A stretch of 11,769 bases of DNA, from positions 1-11,769 of the forward strand of contig CAZRGV010000164.1 in assembly GCA_964599655.1 (NCBI GenBank). The letters run 5' to 3'. Of this stretch, positions 5,948 through 11,769 are shown piece by piece (positions within the stretch are counted from its first letter, which is position 1; every line of letters starts with the position of its first letter). The notes under the pieces were generated by a model. It worked only from the letters and a program-made list of their open reading frames with translations, ran no database searches and was not told the DNA's origin. This DNA is from CAZRGV01 sp964599655. Its GTDB lineage: Bacteria > Planctomycetota > Planctomycetia > Isosphaerales > Isosphaeraceae. A program made the position numbers and the translations under genes.

Positions 5948-6307
5948 TCAGCAGCGGAACTGCTGGAAGAGCGCGCAGAGCTGCGACGAGCAACCCCAGG
6001 GAGCCAGCGCCTCGCACTGTCCGACGAGATGCTTCGGCACACTCAGGGGGAGAAGGATCGCGCCTGGGCCGCAGAATGGAAGGTCAATGGGGATGAGGAG
6101 ATGCGACGGGTCGAGGTCGCTGAGGAGCGGGGTGGCGTCGACGACCTGAAGGCCGCCGTTGCAGAGGCAGTTGTCATCATTGACGGGGTGCGGGGCCTCT
6201 TCGTGATGCGTCCAGATCGAGGCGTGAGCACACTCGGCCGTCGAGCAGAGCAGGCGGCAGGAGGCGAGGATACCGATCAGTAAACAGACAAGGATCGGGC
6301 GCAACAC
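5948..6307 (-). CDS. Small Cys/His-rich lipoprotein, probable accessory of the efflux operon
   Basis: I do not recognise a named family. From a GTG start the 119-aa product begins LRPILVCLLIGILASC, a short basic-hydrophobic signal ending in lipobox L-A-S-C, with Cys17 as the likely lipidated residue. The mature part of about 103 residues has ten Cys and several His, including the strings THHEEAPHP and DNCLCNGG, so metal or redox chemistry is plausible. The frame is also open to an ATG at 6346, but the promoter at 6352-6379 predicts transcription starting near 6345, which would make that start leaderless. The GTG gives a normal leader and signal peptide, although its ribosome binding site is weak. 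Position directly upstream of adaptor and pump suggests a common operon. A chance ORF is less likely given the lipobox and promoter. Confidence 0.65.
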   Translation of the reverse strand: MLRPILVCLLIGILASCRLLCSTAECAHASIWTHHEEAPHPVNDDNCLCNGGLQVVDATPLLSDLDPSHLLIPIDLPFCGPGAILLPLSVPKHLVGQCEALAPWGCSSQLCALFQQFRC

Positions 6308-6351
6308 GGCGGGCTCACAGGTCCTGACGATCAGACACGAAATCATTACCT

Positions 6352-6379
6352 ATCATACGAGGTCGCACGCAGCCGTCAA
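6352..6379 (-). promoter_or_regulatory. Sigma-70-like promoter of the efflux operon
   Basis: On the minus strand a -35 TTGACG (6374-6379) and a -10 TATGAT (6352-6357) are separated by 16 bp. Each differs from the consensus at one position. Predicted transcription starts near 6345, about 38 nt before the GTG start of the lipoprotein gene. No comparable promoter was seen ahead of the adaptor or pump genes, which supports a three-gene operon. Confidence 0.6.
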
Positions 6380-6420
6380 GAAGGTGCTTCGCGGCGTTCG
6401 AGCCTCCGGGTGGTGCAGGA

Positions 6421-6445
6421 TCGGTGGCACCGATTTTATCGGTGC
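6421..6445. promoter_or_regulatory. Operator-like repeat upstream of the efflux promoter
   Basis: The half-site TCGGTG occurs three times in 25 bp: direct at 6421-6426, inverted at 6428-6433 (CACCGA), and direct again at 6439-6444. The second and third extend to a perfect 8-bp dyad, GCACCGAT (6427-6434) and ATCGGTGC (6438-6445), with a TTT spacer. It lies 41 bp upstream of the -35 box of the efflux promoter and about 150-200 bp from the divergent protease gene. An activator or a divergently acting regulator could bind here; none is encoded in the window. Confidence 0.35.
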
Positions 6446-6592
6446 GAGCACGGATGGTCGTGAACGCGGAGGTTCGGGAGGGGTTGGCGCGCCCCGTCTT
6501 GCGTGCGTCCCTGGACGCGGACACGGGAGCGACCACGAGGGCGCGCAGCGATCGATCATGGAGGTCTCCAGCGAATAACGGTTTTTTCTTAA
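6446..6592. other. Divergent intergenic stretch without a gene
   Basis: Between the operator-like repeat and the leader of the protease transcript I see no supportable gene. A minus-strand frame open from 6715 to 6353 has Arg/Pro/Ser-rich composition and is probably chance. A small inverted repeat, gcgtcc (6505-6510) and ggacgc (6513-6518), and a T tract (6582-6587) are visible. A promoter for the plus-strand genes should lie here, but no clear -35/-10 pair was found. Confidence 0.4.
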
Positions 6593-6622
6593 ACGAGTTT
6601 CGGATATAGCGAAATGTCTCGT
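6593..6622 (+). promoter_or_regulatory. Leader hairpin just upstream of a strong ribosome binding site
   Basis: The arms ACGAG-TTTCG (6593-6602) and CGAAA-tgt-CTCGT (6610-6622) form a 10-bp stem with a 3-nt bulge and a 7-nt loop. It ends 2 nt before AAAGGAG (6625-6631), the best Shine-Dalgarno sequence in this leader, and it would pair the ATG at 6614. It could set the level or timing of translation of the small ORF and, by coupling, of the protease. Confidence 0.35.
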
Positions 6623-6640
6623 GGAAAGGAGTCTAAGATC

Positions 6641-6793
6641 GTGCTTAAACGGCACAAATGGATTGGTGGACGTAACAGCCAAGAGGGTCACGATCTCGAG
6701 CGTGTGTTCAGCCAAAATCCTGGACCCGACCCGAAAGGCGGTTCAACATGGGACGCGAACTGGATCGGCGGGACCGGACGATCAACCGGATGA
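6641..6793 (+). CDS. Possible small ORF overlapping the start of the protease gene
   Basis: I do not recognise the product. The frame encodes 50 residues from a GTG placed 9 nt after AAAGGAG, or 59 from an ATG at 6614 that lacks a ribosome binding site. The peptide is basic at the N terminus (LKRHKW) and Gly-rich towards the end, with two WIGG strings; it has no hydrophobic segment or signal peptide. It overlaps the protease ORF in another frame, and its TGA (6791-6793) overlaps an in-frame protease ATG (6790-6792) as ATGA, the usual layout of translational coupling. It may be a leader peptide or a small partner. Codon third positions are less GC-rich than in the neighbours, so it may not be a conserved protein. 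Confidence 0.3.
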   Translation: MLKRHKWIGGRNSQEGHDLERVFSQNPGPDPKGGSTWDANWIGGTGRSTG

Positions 6794-9522
6794 CTCCGGG
6801 GCGTCTGGAAACCTTACGCGACCTTGCCGAGGAGGTCTCCCGGAGCCTACCCGGAGAGCATGCGGTCCGGATCGAGTCGTTTGATCCGGCGACGGGCAAT
6901 CCCGCGACGATCGCGTCGACGTTGGCGGCTCCCGAGCGCGACAATCACGTTCAGCGCGCGCTGGACCACATGCGAACGATCAGCCGGGCACTCGGGTTCG
7001 CGGCGACGCAGCCGACCGAATTCACGGCCGATCCGGTCGTGCAGCGCACCAGCAGCGGAGCCGTGACGGTCCACCTCCAGCAGCTCTACAAGGGAATCCC
7101 GATCTTTCAGGCCGCCCAGGCGGTCCGCTTCGGACCCGACGACCGGCTGGACGACACGACGGGCTCCACGGTGACGGTCGATCAGGAGGTCGCGATCAAG
7201 CCCACGCTTTCGGTCGAACAGGCCGTTCTGGCCGCGGCGAAGCACGTCGCGGTGCCGGGGCCCGATGAACTCGGTCAGAAAGACCCGTTTGGCGAGCCGC
7301 TCACGCCACCCTCGGTCGACTTGTCCGGCTTCGAGCCGCGCGTGATCGCGGCGTTTCCAGAGAAGCCCGAACAGCCGACCGTGCTTGACGGAGGACCCTT
7401 CGGCGATCCGATCAAGGCGAGCCTGGTCTGGTTCCCGATGGGGGAGGATCTCCGCCTCTCGTGGCACATCGTCATCGGCATGCCGGCGCAGTCGGGACAG
7501 TATCGAACGATTGTCGATGCGCAAAATCGTGAAATCCTCTATTGCCGGCAACTCATGCAGTCGTTGACCGTTCGGGGCAATGTCTACCTGCCGGATGGAG
7601 GGTCGGCCCGACAGGTCCGCGACTTCCCGTTGCCGATCGGCACGTACGATCTGGATGACCCGGGCGACCTGCCGGCCGGCTTCCCGGACGCCTGGGTCGA
7701 GTCGGACAGCACGGTCGGCAACCCGGTACGGGCTCATCTCGGCGTCAACGGAGCCGTGCTCCGCGGCGAGCTTCAGGGTCAGACCTTGAACTTCAACCCG
7801 GGCAACGCGGTCGGCGACGATCAGAAGGTGCTCAACATCTTCTTCTACAACACCTTCATGCACGACTACTGCTACCTTCTCGGTTTCCGAGAGCAGGATG
7901 GGAACTTCCAGGCCAGCAATCTTGGCCGGGGTGGGGTCGCCAGCGACCGGGTCGACGCGAGGGCCCACAGTGGCGCCGTGCAGGGAACGGCCAACATGTC
8001 GACCCCGCCCGACGGCCGGGCTCCCATCATGAACATGGGGCTGGTCACATCGACCAACCGTCATACGGCGTTCGACGCCTCAGTTGTCTTTCATGAGTTC
8101 ATGCACGGAGTCACCAACCGATTGGTCGGGGGACCGGCCAACACCAGTGCGCTCGATGCTCCGCAATCGGTCGGCATGGGAGAAGGCTGGAGCGATTACA
8201 TCGCGTGCACGATCCTGGGAACCACGACGGTTGGCTCGTGGGTGGTCAACAATTCTCGGGGAATTCGGGGATTTCCTTATGACAGCAACTTTCCCGACCA
8301 CTTCGGCAACCTGGGCTCGGGGCGTTATGCCGCCGATCCCGGCTCGGGGTTCCCGAACGACGAGCACAATGTCGGCGAGATCTGGTGCGCCACCCTGCTG
8401 GAAATGAATCGACAACTGAACACTGCTCTGGGCGATCCGCAAGGCCGGCGGCTCGCGACGCAACTCGTCTTCGATGGCCTGAAGCTGTCGCCCGCGCTGC
8501 CGAGCTTCCTCGACATGCGGGACGCGATTTTTCGGGCACTGGACAACAAGCGAGAGGCGGGTCAGTTGGATGCCACGGTCCACGCGAAGGCCCGGCACGC
8601 GATGCTCTCGGCGTTCGCCCGGTTTGGCATGGGTCCGAACGCGAGGAGCAACGGCGCGAACCTCTCGGGCATCGTCGCCGACTTTACTCCGCCGCCACCC
8701 TTGCCGACCGAAACGACGCCGACGCCCGGTCCGCAGCCGACGCCCGGTCCACGGCCGACGGGCCACATCGTCCGCGCGGAGGAATCTCCCAACGCGTCGA
8801 TTCCCGACCGGCAACCGGATGGCGTGAGTCGTGTGCTCACGATTCCCAGGGCGGGAACCATTCAGCGATTGAGTGTGGAACTGGACATCCAGCACCCGTT
8901 TATCGGGGATCTGGTGGTGACACTGATTCCACCGGGGGCGGCTCCGATCGTGCTGCACCATCGCGCGGGCGGCAACGCCGACAACATCGTCAAGACGTTT
9001 CGGAGCGAGGAGACTCCAGGACTGGCCGCCCTGCAGGGGAAGTCCGTCGAGGGGAACTGGTCCCTCAAGATCGCCGATCTGGCGGCTCGAGACGTGGGAA
9101 CGCTCCGTCGCTGGGCCCTGGAAATCGAGCTGGCCACGGCTCCAACCGTGGCGCGAGGCGAGGCAACGCCCTCCCTCCCGATTCCCGATCACAATTCCGC
9201 GGGCGTGACCAGTGCGATCGCCATCGACGGTTCCGGGCGGTTGGCCTCGGCCAAGGTCGCGGTGAATATCACTCATGCGTTCATCGGTGACCTCAAGGTC
9301 GAGCTGGTTGCGCCGTCGGGCCGCCGGGCGGTCCTGCACGACCGGCAGGGTGGGAGCCGTGACGACCTTGTGACGACGTTCGACTCGGCAACGAGTTCGG
9401 CCCTGGCCGCTCTGTCGGGCGAACCGATCGGGGGGAACTGGACGCTTGAGGTCCGAGACCTCGAAGCGCTGGATGTCGGCCGGCTCAACCGATGGAGCCT
9501 GGAATTGACGTCCGACGCCTGA
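6748..9522 (+). CDS. M36 (fungalysin-family) metallopeptidase with two C-terminal P domains
   Basis: This 924-aa zinc endopeptidase has an FTP-like propeptide segment (VHLQQLYKGIPIFQAAQAVRF, 108-128) and a catalytic region with HEFMH (H449, E450, H453) and GMGEGWSD (476-483), where E479 is the expected third zinc ligand. It continues with a Pro/Thr-rich linker (about 647-672) and two tandem proprotein-convertase P domains (about 680-795 and 808-922), each with an FIGDL string and a GNW motif. M36 enzymes are secreted and activated by propeptide removal; here neither ATG at 6748 nor ATG at 6790 gives a signal peptide, and an in-frame stop at 6673 with no start codon between excludes an upstream extension. 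ATG 6748 is preferred because AAGGCGG lies 6 nt upstream. Export must use another route, unless the protein stays inside. It converges with the hydrolase gene. Confidence 0.93.
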   Translation: MGRELDRRDRTINRMTPGRLETLRDLAEEVSRSLPGEHAVRIESFDPATGNPATIASTLAAPERDNHVQRALDHMRTISRALGFAATQPTEFTADPVVQRTSSGAVTVHLQQLYKGIPIFQAAQAVRFGPDDRLDDTTGSTVTVDQEVAIKPTLSVEQAVLAAAKHVAVPGPDELGQKDPFGEPLTPPSVDLSGFEPRVIAAFPEKPEQPTVLDGGPFGDPIKASLVWFPMGEDLRLSWHIVIGMPAQSGQYRTIVDAQNREILYCRQLMQSLTVRGNVYLPDGGSARQVRDFPLPIGTYDLDDPGDLPAGFPDAWVESDSTVGNPVRAHLGVNGAVLRGELQGQTLNFNPGNAVGDDQKVLNIFFYNTFMHDYCYLLGFREQDGNFQASNLGRGGVASDRVDARAHSGAVQGTANMSTPPDGRAPIMNMGLVTSTNRHTAFDASVVFHEFMHGVTNRLVGGPANTSALDAPQSVGMGEGWSDYIACTILGTTTVGSWVVNNSRGIRGFPYDSNFPDHFGNLGSGRYAADPGSGFPNDEHNVGEIWCATLLEMNRQLNTALGDPQGRRLATQLVFDGLKLSPALPSFLDMRDAIFRALDNKREAGQLDATVHAKARHAMLSAFARFGMGPNARSNGANLSGIVADFTPPPPLPTETTPTPGPQPTPGPRPTGHIVRAEESPNASIPDRQPDGVSRVLTIPRAGTIQRLSVELDIQHPFIGDLVVTLIPPGAAPIVLHHRAGGNADNIVKTFRSEETPGLAALQGKSVEGNWSLKIADLAARDVGTLRRWALEIELATAPTVARGEATPSLPIPDHNSAGVTSAIAIDGSGRLASAKVAVNITHAFIGDLKVELVAPSGRRAVLHDRQGGSRDDLVTTFDSATSSALAALSGEPIGGNWTLEVRDLEALDVGRLNRWSLELTSDA
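8719..8760 (+). repeat. 18-bp tandem repeat in the protease linker
   Basis: Unit ccgacgcccggtccgcag (8719-8736) is followed by a copy with three changes near its end (8737-8754) and the first six bases of a third (8755-8760). It encodes repeated Pro-Thr-Pro-Gly-Pro steps in the linker between the catalytic region and the first P domain. Such a repeat can change copy number by slippage without breaking the frame. Confidence 0.75.
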
Positions 9523-9533
9523 CGGTTTGGATC

Positions 9534-9567
9534 GCCCCGCTCGCGGCCTCGAATTCGCGAGCGGGGC
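9534..9567. terminator. Bidirectional terminator-like hairpin between convergent genes
   Basis: The arms gccccgctcgcg (9534-9545) and cgcgagcggggc (9556-9567) pair over 12 bp without mismatch around a 10-nt loop. It fills most of the 57-bp gap between the protease stop and the hydrolase stop. There is no T run on either side, so it is a hairpin-only terminator or an RNA 3'-end stabiliser serving both genes. Confidence 0.6.
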
Positions 9568-9579
9568 CGATTCGTCGCG

Positions 9580-11628
9580 TCAAGGGGCTGCCTTCGGATC
9601 GGCCCCGAGGGTCGCGTACCAGTCTTTGAGGGTCGCGAACTCGGTCTTGGCTCGATCGCTGGCTTCGTGGATCGAGACCGGCCTGGGGGCGACCATCGCG
9701 GCGATTTGGGGTATGTCGAACCGTTCCAGCAGCCCGAAGCAGAAGAGTTCCGGGGCCTCGGTAAACTCCTTCTTGGATTCGATCAATTCCTTCAGGCTGC
9801 CGAGTGGGGCGTGGAGCTCGAGACCTCGGATCGCGTCCGGTTCGAGCGCGGCGGCGACCAGGGCGATCACGCTGGTTCGGGGCCCTTCGGCCACGACGCC
9901 AACCGGCTCGCCCTTGGATTGCTCCTTGAGCCATCGGGCGATCGCCATGACCTGGCCGGCCTGGATGCCCAGCGAGCGCTCGCCAACGGTTGCAACCATC
10001 AAGGCATAGAGATACGCGCGCTCGGCGACGCTCGACTCGCCGAAGTAGAAGGGATCGACGGCCACGACTCGATGGCCGTTGTCGAGCAGCGCCTGGACGC
10101 GCGCTCCGGCCCCCTTGCGGCCCTTGTCGGCGATGACGATCACCGTGCGCTTCGGCTCGCCCTTCCGCAGCTCGACGGCGGGGACGGTCCAGGACGGGGC
10201 GACCTTGAGGGTCCAGTACGAGGCCATCAGGCCGTCCTTCTCCTCGTCGCCGATCTTGTGGGCCTCGACGGCCTCATCGAACGGATGCACCAGCGCTCGG
10301 AGGGTGTTGCGCCGGGTGGCCTGCCAGGACAGGGCGGCGTCCCGTCCCTCGGGGAGGTCGATCTCCCGAGGGAGCGACTTGCTCAGCTCCAGGGCAATGG
10401 TGTGGAAGTCGGCGTTGTCGTCGGGAAGCTCGACCTGGAGCTGCTCGGCGGTTTTGATCTCGGCGTCGCAAGGAATCTCGTCATCCTTGTATGTGGGATC
10501 GTTTGGGAAGAAGTGGTCGCCGAGCATGCGGTACAGGGCCTGCCGGTTGTCGATGAGGTAGTTGTGGGTGCCGGGGTCGGAATTCACGTGGAACCGGAGG
10601 TTTTCCTCCTTGCCAAAGAGCGAGAAGATGGGGACGGCCGCGGCGGCCAGTGGGGGCAGGGCGTGCGGGGCGGCGAAGCAGCAGTTGTCCTTCGCGTTGA
10701 AGGTCAAGAGGGTCGGACGCGGAGCCATCATCGCCGTCAGGTGGGTGTAATCGACGACGGTTGCCAGGTCGCTGGGCGTCTGCTCGGAATCGCCGAGGTC
10801 GGAGAGGTGTCGGACCCTCGTCAAGAAGCTGGAATAGCCGGCGACCGGGTCGGTGAGCGTGACCCTTGTGTCGAGCGGGCTGATGAAGATCGTTTGCCAG
10901 CCGCCTCCCGAGAGGCCGGTGACGGCCACGCGCTTCGGATCGGCATGTTCGTGGCCGAGGAGAATGTCGATTCCCCGTTTCATCGACAGGAAATGCAGCG
11001 CGATGCCGCTCGTGCCGCAGAGGTCGATGGGGTTGATCAGGCCATGCCGGAAGCCATCCGTGCGCAGCTGCCCCATGCCGAACCACTCGACGTTCAGCGC
11101 GATCATGCCGCGCTTCGCCTGGTTGATGCAACGGGCCTGCTTGTAGTCGACCGCCTTCCCCTTGGGATCATGGCCGTTGACGTTGAGCACGACGGGAACC
11201 TTGCCCACAAGCGGTTCCGGTTCGTAGAGCAAGGCGGGAATCCAGAGTCCCGGCACCGCCTCGTATCGGAGCTTCTTGATCCGGTAGCCCGGCCCGCCCT
11301 CGATGGTATCGAGCCATTCCACCTTGGTTCCGGCATCGCGCCAGGACGCGGCCTTGCCCCGGAAGATGACCTTGTCGAAGACGTCGGCGCGGTAGCGGTT
11401 GGCCAGTTCGGTCCATTCGACGGCCGACTTGACGTCGGGCATGCGGGGGATGCGGGCCTCGGTGAAATCCTGAACCTCGGCCATGGCCTGGCGTGGACCG
11501 ATAATCTCGTGTCCCAGGGCGGAATTGAGGAAGGCGCTTGGCTCGTCGTCGGCGGTTGCGGCGGACGCCGCGACGGCGGCGAGGGCCATGGTCAGGACGC
11601 CGGCTCGCAGGCTTCGAAGCAACGTCAT
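9580..11628 (-). CDS. Secreted two-domain alpha/beta hydrolase (acetyl-xylan-esterase-like)
   Basis: This 682-aa protein starts with a Sec-type signal peptide (MTLLRSLRAGVLTMALAAVAASAATA) and is probably periplasmic or exported. The first domain (about 75-370) resembles the acetyl xylan esterase/cephalosporin deacetylase branch of alpha/beta hydrolases. It has a nucleophile elbow GLSGG (S240), a likely acid D314 in NAKDNCC, and a likely catalytic H355 in PGTHNYL. The second domain (about 430-680) has hydrolase-like strands (TVIVIADKG, HRVVAVDPFYFGES) but reads VVAEGPRTS (578-586) where the elbow should be, so it has probably lost activity. The start is the ATG 7 nt after GAGGAA; the frame extends 11 codons further upstream but that would bury the signal peptide. 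An ester-linked substrate such as a substituted polysaccharide is a guess from the family. Confidence 0.9.
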   Translation of the reverse strand: MTLLRSLRAGVLTMALAAVAASAATADDEPSAFLNSALGHEIIGPRQAMAEVQDFTEARIPRMPDVKSAVEWTELANRYRADVFDKVIFRGKAASWRDAGTKVEWLDTIEGGPGYRIKKLRYEAVPGLWIPALLYEPEPLVGKVPVVLNVNGHDPKGKAVDYKQARCINQAKRGMIALNVEWFGMGQLRTDGFRHGLINPIDLCGTSGIALHFLSMKRGIDILLGHEHADPKRVAVTGLSGGGWQTIFISPLDTRVTLTDPVAGYSSFLTRVRHLSDLGDSEQTPSDLATVVDYTHLTAMMAPRPTLLTFNAKDNCCFAAPHALPPLAAAAVPIFSLFGKEENLRFHVNSDPGTHNYLIDNRQALYRMLGDHFFPNDPTYKDDEIPCDAEIKTAEQLQVELPDDNADFHTIALELSKSLPREIDLPEGRDAALSWQATRRNTLRALVHPFDEAVEAHKIGDEEKDGLMASYWTLKVAPSWTVPAVELRKGEPKRTVIVIADKGRKGAGARVQALLDNGHRVVAVDPFYFGESSVAERAYLYALMVATVGERSLGIQAGQVMAIARWLKEQSKGEPVGVVAEGPRTSVIALVAAALEPDAIRGLELHAPLGSLKELIESKKEFTEAPELFCFGLLERFDIPQIAAMVAPRPVSIHEASDRAKTEFATLKDWYATLGADPKAAP

Positions 11629-11678
11629 GGGTGATTCCTCGGCGGGTTGGGGATGATGCAACGGCGGGCGTGAGAGGC

Positions 11679-11707
11679 ATTAGACTCGCGCCGAAGGCCG
11701 CAAGCAA
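11679..11707 (-). promoter_or_regulatory. Candidate promoter of the hydrolase gene
   Basis: On the minus strand a -35 TTGCTT (11702-11707) and a -10 TCTAAT (11679-11684) are spaced by 17 bp, giving a leader of about 44 nt before the hydrolase ATG. The -10 matches the consensus at five of six positions, and the spacing is optimal. Nothing else recognisable lies between here and the window end. Confidence 0.45.
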
Positions 11708-11769
11708 TCCCCTAGCTTACCGGGGCGAATCGCTGGCGACGATCGAGGAGGGGCCGGATCGCGGTGCTG

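Noticed and set aside
6353..6715. Minus-strand 120-codon open frame upstream of the lipoprotein gene
   Set aside because: It covers the promoter and operator-like repeat, has no ribosome binding site and no recognisable motif.
6847..9339. Minus-strand open frames (6847-8064 and 8080-9339) opposite the M36 protease
   Set aside because: Arg-rich, without family motifs, and antisense to a gene with intact catalytic and P-domain motifs.
9667..11634. Plus-strand 655-codon open frame opposite the hydrolase
   Set aside because: Antisense to a protein with signal peptide and catalytic triad; its composition is that of a GC-rich mirror frame.
1..11769. CRISPR array, insertion sequence or integrase linked to the tRNA genes
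   Set aside because: No regularly spaced direct repeats, no transposase or recombinase motif and no duplicated tRNA 3' end were seen.

Overview
This GC-rich window looks like chromosomal DNA from a planctomycete, most likely of the Isosphaeraceae type. That is an inference from gene content: a secreted two-domain alpha/beta hydrolase, an M36 metallopeptidase with proprotein-convertase P domains, a short Cys-rich lipoprotein beside a metal-efflux operon, and tRNA genes without encoded CCA. No database search was possible.

Layout. (1) Bases 15-865 hold eight tRNA genes, all on the minus strand. Read in the direction of transcription they are Phe(GAA), Glu(TTC), Pro(GGG), a 121-bp gap, Gly(CCC), Gln(TTG), Gln(CTG), Ser(CGA) and Val(TAC). 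They are tightly packed (Gly and Gln(TTG) are 1 nt apart). Several depart from the tRNA consensus; the Pro gene has mismatches in every stem. (2) Bases 866-1186 carry no convincing protein gene but contain several inverted repeats and a clear plus-strand Rho-independent terminator, so a small structured RNA is possible. (3) Bases 1187-6307, minus strand, form a heavy-metal efflux operon: a Cys/His-rich lipoprotein, a periplasmic adaptor (MFP) and a CzcA-type RND pump. A good sigma-70-like promoter and an operator-like repeat lie upstream. No outer-membrane channel gene or regulator lies in the window. (4) Bases 6614-9522, plus strand, hold a possible small ORF whose stop region overlaps a long M36 (fungalysin-family) metallopeptidase with an FTP propeptide and two C-terminal P domains but no recognisable signal peptide. 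(5) Bases 9580-11628, minus strand, encode a secreted two-domain alpha/beta hydrolase: the first domain keeps a full catalytic triad and the second appears to have lost its nucleophile. It converges on the peptidase gene across a 12-bp inverted repeat and has its own candidate promoter.

Functionally, the adaptor and pump would move a divalent or monovalent transition metal out across the envelope, with the lipoprotein as a plausible periplasmic or outer-membrane metal-binding accessory. The peptidase and hydrolase look like independent envelope or extracellular degradative enzymes. The most unusual parts are the non-canonical tRNA array, the structured region beside it, the Cys-rich lipoprotein, and the small ORF overlapping a protease gene that lacks an export signal.
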